In this document: positions 17,232 through 24,879 of the stretch, in pieces
Numbering within the stretch: position 1 is the first letter of the stretch
How the letters are laid out: each line of letters starts with the position of its first letter
NCBI GenBank assembly: GCA_031425695.1
Contig: JANPJV010000115.1
Span: forward strand, 1 to 33,054
DNA from: JANPJV01 sp031425695
GTDB taxonomy: Bacteria > Pseudomonadota > Gammaproteobacteria > Xanthomonadales > SZUA-5
Direction: 5' to 3'
Length of the DNA stretch: 33,054 nt
Notes under the pieces: generated by a model
Database searches by the model: none
What the model was told of the DNA's origin: nothing
Seen by the model: the letters and a program-made list of their open reading frames with translations, nothing else
Translations under genes and position numbers: made by a program

Positions 17232-17400
17232 TGGAGACAGCTACACGGGACAGTAGCTTTTGTTGTTGGGCAACGACCAGTTGCCGCGGCACATGGATGT
17301 GCCGCCATTTTCAATGGCGCGGGCCATTGAAAATGAAGCGAAACAAAAACGACGCTTTATGTTTAGCGTGTCTGAGAGGTCCAGGATGGACCTCTCAGAC
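17199..17400 (-). ncRNA. Candidate structured RNA: successive hairpins ending in a terminator
   Basis: Between the TonB-receptor stop (17410) and the terminator there are five further stem-loops: 17370-17400 (13 bp perfect, GTCTGAGAGGTCC with a 5-nt loop), 17306-17335 (12 bp perfect, CATTTTCAATGG), 17286-17305 (9 bp, GCGGCACAT), 17269-17285 (6 bp) and 17239-17258 (6 bp, AGCTAC). Intergenic spacers rarely pack perfect stems this closely. It could be a long 3' UTR, a 3'-derived small RNA, or a regulatory segment for the receptor mRNA. A 28-codon frame (17241-17327, minus) overlaps it. I recognise no known RNA family. Confidence 0.4.
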
Positions 17401-17409
17401 CATTGAACA

Positions 17410-20136
17410 CTAGAACTTATAGGTCGCACCGAGCAGGTAGGTCCGGCCGTACTCCTGGTAGGAGCGCGGGCGGTCCCGGCGGCCGGCGTCGCTGTAGAAC
17501 TCGCGATAGGGCTCGTTGGTGACGTTGTTGGCCTGGAGCAGGATCGACAGGCCGTCGAGTTCGCCGCTGAAGGCGTAGCTCACCTGGAAGTCGATCAGCG
17601 CCTCGCCAACGATGTAGCGGGTTTCGCGGTCCGCGCCGAAGCCCTGGATCTCGCCGATGAAGCTTGAGCGGCTGCGGCGGCTGATGCGCGTCGAGAAGCC
17701 CGAGCGCTCGTAGTACGCGGTGATGTTGGAAACGTAGCGCGACAGGCCGGGCAGCGGTTGCGAGGTTCCCGGGCCGAGCGGGCGTACGGCACTGCGCGTG
17801 TCCGAGTAGCTGCCGAGCAGGCCGAAGCCTTCCATCACCGGGGCGAAGTCACCGAAGGGCACCGAGAACGCGAATTCCCAGCCATTGATCGAACCGCCTT
17901 CGCCATTGGTCGGTCGCGTGAAGCGGCCGATGGTCGAAGTCGGAATGATCGGACCGGTGAAGCCGGTCAGGTCGAATACGCTGAAGTCGAACTCGACCGT
18001 CTGGTCGTAGATGTACGACTTCAGGTCCTTGTGGAAGGCCGCCGCGCTGACATAACCCTTGCCGCCGAACAGGTAGTACTCGTAGGCGAGGTCGTAGCTG
18101 GTTGCACGCCACGGCTCGAGTTCGGGATTGCCGCCGCCGCCGGACCACTCGCGACGCGTGGTGTCGATCCCAAACCCGTTGTTCGCACGCATCTGATCCA
18201 TGCGTGGACGCGAGACCTGCTTGGCCGCGCCGAATCGCAGTGACTGCGCGTCGCTCAGCGAGAAGATCAGGTTGAGACTCGGCAGCACGTCGTCGTAATC
18301 AGTGCCACCGATGAACGGTTGCGCGCCGGAGGCGTTGCCACCCGGGACCGCGAAACCTTCCGATTCCTGGTCGGCCGCAACATGCTGGATACCGATGTTG
18401 CCGCGAATCCCGACGTCTCCGAGGATGCCGTCGATGTTGAGCTTCATGTGGCTAGTGACCACCGTTTCATCGACCAGCCAATCCTTGTTGAGGATGTCCT
18501 GGTTGATGTTGGTGCGGGTCTGGTAAAGCGTAGAGACCGCTCCGGGGATGTTGTAGCTGATCACGCCCGGCAGGCCGAGGAAACCCGTGTTGACCGGATT
18601 CAGCAGCAGGTTGCTCGGAACCGAAACCGGGGCGCGGCCGTTGCGCAGGTCGAGGAAGGCCTCGGCCACGGCACGGCTCTTTTCGCGATTGGAGTAGTTC
18701 ACGCCAAAATCGAGGCTGCTGAACATCTCGCTGTCGAAGGCCCGCGAGAGCGAGAAGCGTGCCGACTGCAGCTTGTCCTCGAACTCCGGATACTTGACGT
18801 AACCGTCCTGACCCCAGCCGCCTGGGTCGCGCAACTGGATGGTCCTGGGATCGGTGTAGTCAAGACCGAAATCGAAGGTCGGGAAACCGTCGCGGTCCAC
18901 GGTCACGTTGACGTTGTCGCGCCCGGCAGCACCGGCATAGGTCTCGATGATGGACTCGTCGCGCTCGGCCTTGGACATGGAGAAATCCGCCATGCCGGTC
19001 CAGTAATCGCTGAAGATGAATTCGTTCTTGAAGCCAATCGCGAAAATGTCGTCATCGCGGCTGTTGATGTCGTTGCGCAACACCGGCCGCACGCTGCTGA
19101 AGGTGCCACCGACGAGCAGGCCGTTGTCGACGATCGGGTTGCTCAAGGTCGAACCGGTCCAGGCGGGAAAGAGCCCGACTTCGAGGCCACGCGTGGTCTC
19201 GATGCGCTCGAACTTGGAGTAATAGATGTCGAGGGCGCCGTTGTAGGAGTCGCTCGGCTGCCACTCGACCACAGCCATCAGACCGTCGCGTACGTTCGAG
19301 GTCGAGGTGCCGTAGAGCTGCGAACCGGTCAGGAACTCGACATTCGGCGTGGTGCCGGCCGTCGAACGCTCGAATCCCCACGCGTTCCAGCGCTCGGCCT
19401 GGCCGGGTGAATCCAGCCGCGCGAAGCCAATCGCGACGCCGATGGTGTCGTCCGCAAACTGGTCGATATACGAAGCGCTGATGCGGTATCCGGTGTCATC
19501 CGAATCCGAATTGACCTCGCCGATGGAATTCTTTTCCATGCGGCCGTTCACTGAGAAGACCTGCTTGCCGAAGGAGAGCGGTCGCACCGTCTGCAGATCG
19601 ACTGTGCCGGAGATACCCTGGGCAACGAGGCTCGCGTCCGGCGTCTTGTAGACCACCACTGCGTTGAGCAACTCCGACGGGTACTGGTCGAATTCGACGC
19701 TGCGGTTGTCACCGCTGGAAACCTGTTCGCGACCGTTGAGCAAGGTGGTCGAGAAGTCGCCGGCGAGGCCGCGGATGCTGATGGTCGAGGCCCTTCCGGC
19801 AACGCGCTGGGCGGCGAGGCCTGGCAGGCGCGAGATCGACTCGGCGATGCTGGAGTCGGGCAGCTTGCCGATGTCTTCGGCCGAGATCGCCTCGACGATC
19901 GACGTATTTTCTTGCTTGATCGAGATGGCGCTCTCGATGCCGCGACGGATGCCTGTGACTTCGACGACGTCGAGTTGCTCGGCCTTTTCGGCCGCGGCCG
20001 CCTTGCGGCGCGCTTCGCGCTCCTTGGCACTCTCGGTGGTGTCGACGTCTGCCGCCTGGGCATAGGCCCCGCTGGAAACCATCAAGGTCGCCGACGCCAG
20101 CGCCATGAACAGCATGTTGCGCTTGAGTTTCAACAT
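17410..20136 (-). CDS. TonB-dependent receptor, Xanthomonas/Caulobacter type (maltodextrin uptake, MalA-like)
   Basis: Outer-membrane gated channel for active, TonB-driven uptake, by context of maltodextrins. The 908 aa start with a signal peptide (MLKLKRNMLFMALASATLMV..AYAQA, about 1-28), then a charged Ala/Lys/Glu-rich linker (about 31-53), a TonB box near 56-62 (DVVEVTG), a plug with ISRLPGLAAQR, ISIRGLAGDFSTTLLNGR and GTVDLQTVRPL, and a beta-barrel ending ATYKF with the usual terminal Phe. GGGGAGGGGAG just before the ATG at 20136 decides this start; the frame is open to 20286. The gene is divergent from the secreted amylase and shares an operator-like site with it. It resembles Caulobacter MalA in setting; the substrate is inferred, not shown by sequence. 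Confidence 0.92.
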   Translation of the reverse strand: MLKLKRNMLFMALASATLMVSSGAYAQAADVDTTESAKEREARRKAAAAEKAEQLDVVEVTGIRRGIESAISIKQENTSIVEAISAEDIGKLPDSSIAESISRLPGLAAQRVAGRASTISIRGLAGDFSTTLLNGREQVSSGDNRSVEFDQYPSELLNAVVVYKTPDASLVAQGISGTVDLQTVRPLSFGKQVFSVNGRMEKNSIGEVNSDSDDTGYRISASYIDQFADDTIGVAIGFARLDSPGQAERWNAWGFERSTAGTTPNVEFLTGSQLYGTSTSNVRDGLMAVVEWQPSDSYNGALDIYYSKFERIETTRGLEVGLFPAWTGSTLSNPIVDNGLLVGGTFSSVRPVLRNDINSRDDDIFAIGFKNEFIFSDYWTGMADFSMSKAERDESIIETYAGAAGRDNVNVTVDRDGFPTFDFGLDYTDPRTIQLRDPGGWGQDGYVKYPEFEDKLQSARFSLSRAFDSEMFSSLDFGVNYSNREKSRAVAEAFLDLRNGRAPVSVPSNLLLNPVNTGFLGLPGVISYNIPGAVSTLYQTRTNINQDILNKDWLVDETVVTSHMKLNIDGILGDVGIRGNIGIQHVAADQESEGFAVPGGNASGAQPFIGGTDYDDVLPSLNLIFSLSDAQSLRFGAAKQVSRPRMDQMRANNGFGIDTTRREWSGGGGNPELEPWRATSYDLAYEYYLFGGKGYVSAAAFHKDLKSYIYDQTVEFDFSVFDLTGFTGPIIPTSTIGRFTRPTNGEGGSINGWEFAFSVPFGDFAPVMEGFGLLGSYSDTRSAVRPLGPGTSQPLPGLSRYVSNITAYYERSGFSTRISRRSRSSFIGEIQGFGADRETRYIVGEALIDFQVSYAFSGELDGLSILLQANNVTNEPYREFYSDAGRRDRPRSYQEYGRTYLLGATYKF

Positions 20137-20261
20137 CTCCCCTCCCCTCAGATGTTCCTTCGATTGCCAGCTAGGTTGACCACTCAGAAATGGTTCACGA
20201 AAGCCTGACACTTTTTGACCCGCAGAAATGGTAGCCGCAGGCATGACCGTAAAGATTCCGT

Positions 20262-20275
20262 TGCAAACGTATTCA
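20262..20275. promoter_or_regulatory. LacI-type operator candidate, TonB receptor / amylase divergent promoter
   Basis: TGCAAACGTATTCA differs by one base from the site at 8618-8631, and the next two bases (TG) also match. It lies 126 nt before the TonB-receptor start and 70 nt before the amylase start. It is the main reason to reject the upstream starts at 20286 and 20228, which would put the operator inside coding sequence. Confidence 0.65.
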
Positions 20276-20344
20276 TGGCCATGCAACAGGACTGTGGCTG
20301 TGGGCGGTGCGAGGCTAGGACCTCAACGGCCGGCGGGAGCTTGC

Positions 20345-22912
20345 ATGCGTTACTCGATCACTTGGGCATGGCTTCTGCTGGCGGCACCGCCGGCGGGCGC
20401 GAGTGAGCTCGTCCTCGAAGTCGCTTCACCCGACTGGCGCGACCAGGTCATCTACTTCCTGATGATCGATCGCTTCGACGACGGCGACCCCGGCAACAAT
20501 CGCCAGGGCAAGCACGAATACGCCCCGGCCGACGGCGCCCGCTACAGCGGCGGCGACCTCGCCGGGATCACGCGCCGGCTCGACTACATCCAGGGCCTGG
20601 GCGCTACCGCCATCTGGATCACGCCGCCAAACGCGCACCTGTGGTGGGATCCGGTCAAGAACTACGGTGGCTATCACGGCTACTGGGGCGCCGACTTCGC
20701 CACCGTCGACCCGCATTTCGGGGATCTCGCGTCCTACCAGAAGCTTGCCGATGCCGTGCATCGCAAGGGCATGTTTCTGGTCCAGGACATCGTCGTCAAC
20801 CACACTGGCAATTACTTTCATTGCGGTGAGGATGGAACGCCGGAGAAGACCTGCACGGTGTACGCCGATCCGGTCGGTGCACCGCTGGTGTTTCCGTTTA
20901 CCCAGAACGATGCGCGCAAGGCCGCGCACCGCAAGGCCGGCATCTACCACTGGACGCCCGAGATCGAGGACTTCGCCGATCCGGCGCAGGTGACAAGCTG
21001 GCAACTGGCCGGCCTCGATGATCTCGACACCGACAATGCAGTTGTTCGCGAGGCGCTGCGCAAGAGTTTCGGGCATTGGATCAGCGCGGTCGGCGTCGAC
21101 GGTTATCGGGTCGACACCGCTTTCTACGTGCGGCCCGAGTTCTTCGAAGACTTCCTGTTTTCAAAGTCGAAACGAGCGCCCGGGATCGACGTTCTCGCGC
21201 GCGCCAACGGGCGCCAGCAGTTCCATGTGTTCGGCGAGGGTTTCGCGATCGACCAGGCCTTCGATGAAACCCAGGCCCGTCGCATCGACACTTATATGCG
21301 TGGGACCGACGGCGAAAAGCGCATGTCGGGCATGCTCGACTTCCCGCTCTACGGCAGCCTGTCTGAGGTCTTCGGACGCGGCCGCGCCACCGCAGAGCTC
21401 GGCTACCGCATCGAGAGCCGTCAGCGCGTGCATGCGCAGCCGCAGCTCATGCCAACGTTCGTCGACAACCATGATGTCGACCGCTTCCTCGCTGGAGCCG
21501 ACCGGCGTGCACTCGAGCAAAGCCTGCTCGCGATGATGACGCTGCCCGGAATTCCAACCCTCTACTACGGCACCGAGCAGGGCCTGACCGAGCAGCGTGC
21601 GGCGCTGTTCGATGGCGGATTCAAGGCGAAGCCGGGCGGCCATTTCGACACCAGCGCGCCGTTGTATGCGTACATCGCGCGGGCCACGAAGCTGCGCCGC
21701 GAGCACCGGTTGTTTTCTCGTGGGCTAGCCTCGGTGCTGCGCAGCGACGCGGCCGGCCCTGGGGCACTGGTTTTTTCCATGAAGCATGCGGACGAGGTCG
21801 CGCTGGTGATGTTCAACACCGCCAATCACGCAGTGCTGGTCGACAACCTGGAAACCGGGCTGGATGCGGGAACGCAGCTGATCGGCGTATTCGGCATCGA
21901 TGGCCAGCCCGGGACACTGATCGTGGGCGATGACGGCCGTTCGAGCCTGGAGCTGCCGCCGCGCGCTGGGCAGGTTTGGGTTGCAGGTGGCAGCGCCGAA
22001 TGGGTGGCGCGCAGTACGCTGCTCGGCATCGATTCGGTGGCCAGGCGCGCGGACGATGGCGACTTCGAAGCACGCGGCAAGGGCGCCGCCGGCCAGCGCT
22101 TCCAGCTCGTGGTCAATGGCGACCTCGAGGATGCGCTCACGGTGACCGCCGACGCCGACGGCGGCTGGCGCGTGCCGAGGATCGACACCAGCGCATTGCT
22201 TGATCCCGCGGTCGACCATCGGCTGGTCGCCTGGGATCCGGTCACGCAGACGAGCTCGCGAGCCACGAGCTTTCGAGTTGAGCGCGAGTGGCGTTTGCTC
22301 GCCGAGGCCCAGGATCCGCTCGGCGACGACCGTGGACCGAGCGGGAAGTATCGCTATCCCACCGATCCGAGCTTCAGCCACCAGCTCGACATGACCGGCG
22401 CACGCATTCTCGGGTCCGACGGCGCGCTGCGCATCGAGATTGGCATGCGCGAGCTCACACGCTCGTGGAATCCCCCGAACGGCTTCGACCATGTCGCGTT
22501 CTCGATCTTCCTCGATCTTCCGGGGCTGGCCGGTGGCGCCACCGCCATGCCATTCCAGAATGCGCAGGTTCCTGGCGGCATGAGCTGGGACCGCCGCATG
22601 CGCATACATGGGTGGTCGAATGCGCTGTTTTCGTCCGAGGGTGCGAACGCGGCCAGTGATGGGGCCACCGTCACGCCGTCGGCGCAGATCACGGTCGTCC
22701 GTGAGAAGAACACGATCAGCCTGCTGGTTCCGGCCTCTTCGTTGGGCAACCCGAAGACGCTGGCCGGGTTGAAGATGTACCTCACGACCTGGGATTACGA
22801 CGGCGGCTACAAGGCGCTGTCGGCCGGCAAGGAAAGCCACGGATTCAGTGGCGGTGACGGCAAGGTCGAGCCGCTGGTGATGGATGAGTTGATGGTGACA
22901 GTGGGCGACTGA
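20345..22912 (+). CDS. Secreted GH13 alpha-amylase with C-terminal glucodextranase-type (DOMON-like) module
   Basis: Extracellular or periplasmic starch-degrading enzyme of 855 aa. A signal peptide (MRYSITWAWLLLAAPPAGAS) begins at the ATG at 20345, which is preceded by GGGAG at 5-nt spacing. The catalytic barrel shows DIVVNH (148-153), GVDGYRVDTAF with Asp257, VFGEGF with Glu298, and FVDNHDVDR with Asp377. It contains the GGYHGYWG(A)DF motif common in secreted amylases and cyclomaltodextrin-type enzymes. After about residue 520 comes a linker domain and, from about 650 to the end, a module with DPLGDDRGPSGKYRYP, typical of the glucodextranase C-terminal (PF09985-like) sugar- or surface-binding domain. 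It is divergent from the TonB receptor and probably supplies its substrate. Confidence 0.92.
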   Translation: MRYSITWAWLLLAAPPAGASELVLEVASPDWRDQVIYFLMIDRFDDGDPGNNRQGKHEYAPADGARYSGGDLAGITRRLDYIQGLGATAIWITPPNAHLWWDPVKNYGGYHGYWGADFATVDPHFGDLASYQKLADAVHRKGMFLVQDIVVNHTGNYFHCGEDGTPEKTCTVYADPVGAPLVFPFTQNDARKAAHRKAGIYHWTPEIEDFADPAQVTSWQLAGLDDLDTDNAVVREALRKSFGHWISAVGVDGYRVDTAFYVRPEFFEDFLFSKSKRAPGIDVLARANGRQQFHVFGEGFAIDQAFDETQARRIDTYMRGTDGEKRMSGMLDFPLYGSLSEVFGRGRATAELGYRIESRQRVHAQPQLMPTFVDNHDVDRFLAGADRRALEQSLLAMMTLPGIPTLYYGTEQGLTEQRAALFDGGFKAKPGGHFDTSAPLYAYIARATKLRREHRLFSRGLASVLRSDAAGPGALVFSMKHADEVALVMFNTANHAVLVDNLETGLDAGTQLIGVFGIDGQPGTLIVGDDGRSSLELPPRAGQVWVAGGSAEWVARSTLLGIDSVARRADDGDFEARGKGAAGQRFQLVVNGDLEDALTVTADADGGWRVPRIDTSALLDPAVDHRLVAWDPVTQTSSRATSFRVEREWRLLAEAQDPLGDDRGPSGKYRYPTDPSFSHQLDMTGARILGSDGALRIEIGMRELTRSWNPPNGFDHVAFSIFLDLPGLAGGATAMPFQNAQVPGGMSWDRRMRIHGWSNALFSSEGANAASDGATVTPSAQITVVREKNTISLLVPASSLGNPKTLAGLKMYLTTWDYDGGYKALSAGKESHGFSGGDGKVEPLVMDELMVTVGD

Positions 22913-22963
22913 CCCGCTGGTTTTCGGCGTGCCCTTGGAAGAGTGCTCTTGTGGTTTGCTCGC

Positions 22964-23064
22964 GTGGGAGCGGCCATGGCCGCGATGCTCCTGCTCCGCT
23001 TTGGATCTGTTGCACTTCAGACCCGCAAGCCAAGCAACAGCATCGCCGCCATGGCCGCTCCCAC
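22964..23064. repeat. Inverted repeat, GTGGGAGCGGCCATGGCCGC type
   Basis: The left arm GTGGGAGCGGCCATGGCCGC + GATGCT pairs with the right arm ending GCGGCCATGG..GCTCCCAC with one mismatch in 26. Such GGAGCGGC/GCCGCTCC elements are common between genes in Xanthomonadaceae and pseudomonads. It occupies most of the 315-nt amylase-MFS gap; the rest holds the operator at 23097 and no gene. Confidence 0.85.
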
Positions 23065-23096
23065 AAAAGCATTGCAAGGAATCAGGCATGCACCCA

Positions 23097-23110
23097 TGAA
23101 TACGTATGTA
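23097..23110. promoter_or_regulatory. LacI-type operator candidate upstream of the MFS maltose permease
   Basis: TGAATACGTATGTA; its reverse complement TACATACGTATTCA shares the ATACGTATTCA core with the site at 8618. It lies 118 nt before the MFS start. With the other three sites it indicates common control of uptake and breakdown. Confidence 0.62.
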
Positions 23111-23227
23111 TCCGCTGTCGCCCGTGCCCAGCCCGACCTACGATGCACCGCGCCGGATGAGCCATGATCTGTCCTGGTGCAGATCCTGGCTTTTCGAAGC
23201 TACCAACCGTATGGGAGTGCGCGTTGC

Positions 23228-24610
23228 ATGGGCCAAAAGCCGACGTTGTCGTTCTGGCAGATCTGGAATATGTGCTTCGGCTTCCTGGGCATCCAGTTCG
23301 GCTTTGCCCTGCAGGGCGGCTTCATGTCGCGCATCTTTCAGACGCTCGGCGCCGAAAAGGATTCACTCCCTCTTCTGTGGATTGCCGCTCCGCTGACGGG
23401 ATTGCTCGTACAGCCGATCATCGGCTATCTCTCTGATCGCACTTGGCATCCGATCCTGGGTCGACGCCGGCCTTACTTTCTGATCGGTGCCGTCTTGAGT
23501 TCCGGCGCGTTGGTGCTGATGCCCCACTCATCCACATTGTGGATGGCGGTTGGCCTGCTGTGGGTACTCGATGCTTCGATCAACATCAGCATGGAGCCAT
23601 TCCGCGCATTGGTGGCGGACAAACTCTCAGAGTACCAGCGGTCCTATGGTTTCGTGGTGCAGACGCTGATCATTGGCGTCGGTACCTGGGTCGCGAGCAA
23701 CCTGCCGTGGATGGTCAACCAGCTTGGCGTCTCCAATGAGGCCGGCCCGGGTGTCGTTCCACCGTCGGTCAAGATTGCATTCGCCATTGGCGCTTTCGTC
23801 TTCTTCGTGAGCATTCTGATAACCGTTCTCACCACGAAAGAGTACCCGCCAGAAGACCTCGAACAATTCGCTGAAGAGAAAAAGAACGGCCGGCTGTTTG
23901 CCGACATCTTTCGCAATGTTGTCGAGATGCCGAAACAGATGCTCAGCATCGGAATCGTCCAGTTCTTCAGCTGGCTCGCATTCTTCAGCATGTGGAGCAT
24001 GTCAACGCCAGCCCTGACTGACCATGTGTTCAATGCACCCATTCCTGCAACTGGTGCGTTTGATATGGCGATTCCAGCGCAGGCCGAAGCATTCCGAATC
24101 GCAAATGCCGCCTATCAGGACGCAGCTGATCTCGTCGGGTCCTATACCGGCTATTACGGCCTGTCGTCGATGGTGGTAGCGCTGCTACTCAGCTTCTACG
24201 CGTCGAGGATGGTGATCAACCGCAAGCTAGTTCACTTCATGTCGCTACTGCTCGGCGGCATCGGCTTTCTGTCGATGGCGGCAGTTCCCGAGCCCCGTTA
24301 CCTGATTCTGAGTTTTGCTCTTGTGGGCGTTGCCTGGGCGAGCATCCTGTCGATGCCATATGCTCTGCTCGCAAGCCATGTAGAGGCCAAGAAAATGGGC
24401 GTCTACATGGGCATATTCAATATGTTCATCGTTCTCCCGCAGATCGTTGCCGCCACTTTGCTTGGCCTGACCCTCAAGGTGTTCTTCAACAACGAGCCAA
24501 TCTATGCACTGGTCATCAGCGGCGCCAGCTTGATTGTTGCGGCGCTCTGCATGGCGAGGGTCACTGAGCCCAAGGCTGTTCAAGCGGGTCCGTTAGCCGC
24601 CGCGCATTAG
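23228..24610 (+). CDS. MFS sugar permease (GPH/SUT-like, MalY-type maltose transporter)
   Basis: Inner-membrane sugar:proton symporter, by context for maltose or maltodextrins from the periplasm. The 460 aa have about 12 hydrophobic segments. The start of the fold, FWQIWNMCFGFLGIQFGFAL, and the loop GYLSDRTWHPILGRRRPYF (Asp70, GRRRP 78-82) are the signature of the sucrose/maltose GPH-related group that includes Caulobacter MalY. A further in-frame ATG at 23177 is upstream; the ATG at 23228 with GGGAG 10 nt before it fits the family N-terminus better. Its GC is about 50-55% in sampled lines, against about 70% in the next transporter gene, so it may be a more recent arrival. Confidence 0.88.
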   Translation: MGQKPTLSFWQIWNMCFGFLGIQFGFALQGGFMSRIFQTLGAEKDSLPLLWIAAPLTGLLVQPIIGYLSDRTWHPILGRRRPYFLIGAVLSSGALVLMPHSSTLWMAVGLLWVLDASINISMEPFRALVADKLSEYQRSYGFVVQTLIIGVGTWVASNLPWMVNQLGVSNEAGPGVVPPSVKIAFAIGAFVFFVSILITVLTTKEYPPEDLEQFAEEKKNGRLFADIFRNVVEMPKQMLSIGIVQFFSWLAFFSMWSMSTPALTDHVFNAPIPATGAFDMAIPAQAEAFRIANAAYQDAADLVGSYTGYYGLSSMVVALLLSFYASRMVINRKLVHFMSLLLGGIGFLSMAAVPEPRYLILSFALVGVAWASILSMPYALLASHVEAKKMGVYMGIFNMFIVLPQIVAATLLGLTLKVFFNNEPIYALVISGASLIVAALCMARVTEPKAVQAGPLAAAH

Positions 24611-24725
24611 CCGGCCTGCCGTTGTAGCGTGGCTCTGAGCGCGCGCGGAATCTGGGCGGGCGAAGACATCGGACGCGCCAGCGCCGCGTCTCGCTACACG
24701 GCGAGAGCCGCTGAACACCAGGCAT

Positions 24726-24791
24726 CGTCACGTAGCGCCCGATCGATCGCAACGAATCCCCGAGCACGACGCGGGCGCAACGTGACCTACG
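24726..24791. repeat. REP-like inverted-repeat unit (GTAGCGCCC subfamily)
   Basis: Begins CGTCACGTAGCGCCCGATCG and ends GCGGGCGCAACGTGACCTACG; same arms as 15204-15343 with a different loop. It lies in the 269-nt gap between the two MFS genes. A degenerate GTCTCGCTACACGGCGAGAG hairpin precedes it, similar to 10448-10465. Confidence 0.85.
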
Positions 24792-24879
24792 TTTCGACAC
24801 GTGACAGTTTGAGTTTCGAATTTGAGACCGTCTTTGTCGTAGCCTCATCGCTGCCCTGCCGCGCACTTGAGGTTGATCG

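Noticed and set aside
16990..17292. 100-codon minus-strand frame through the terminator and REP element
   Set aside because: It reads across an intrinsic terminator and a foldback repeat, and its product has no family features.
20137..20286. Longer N-terminus for the TonB receptor
   Set aside because: The ATG at 20136 has a strong GGGGAGGGGAG ribosome site and begins a clear signal peptide; the extension covers the operator.
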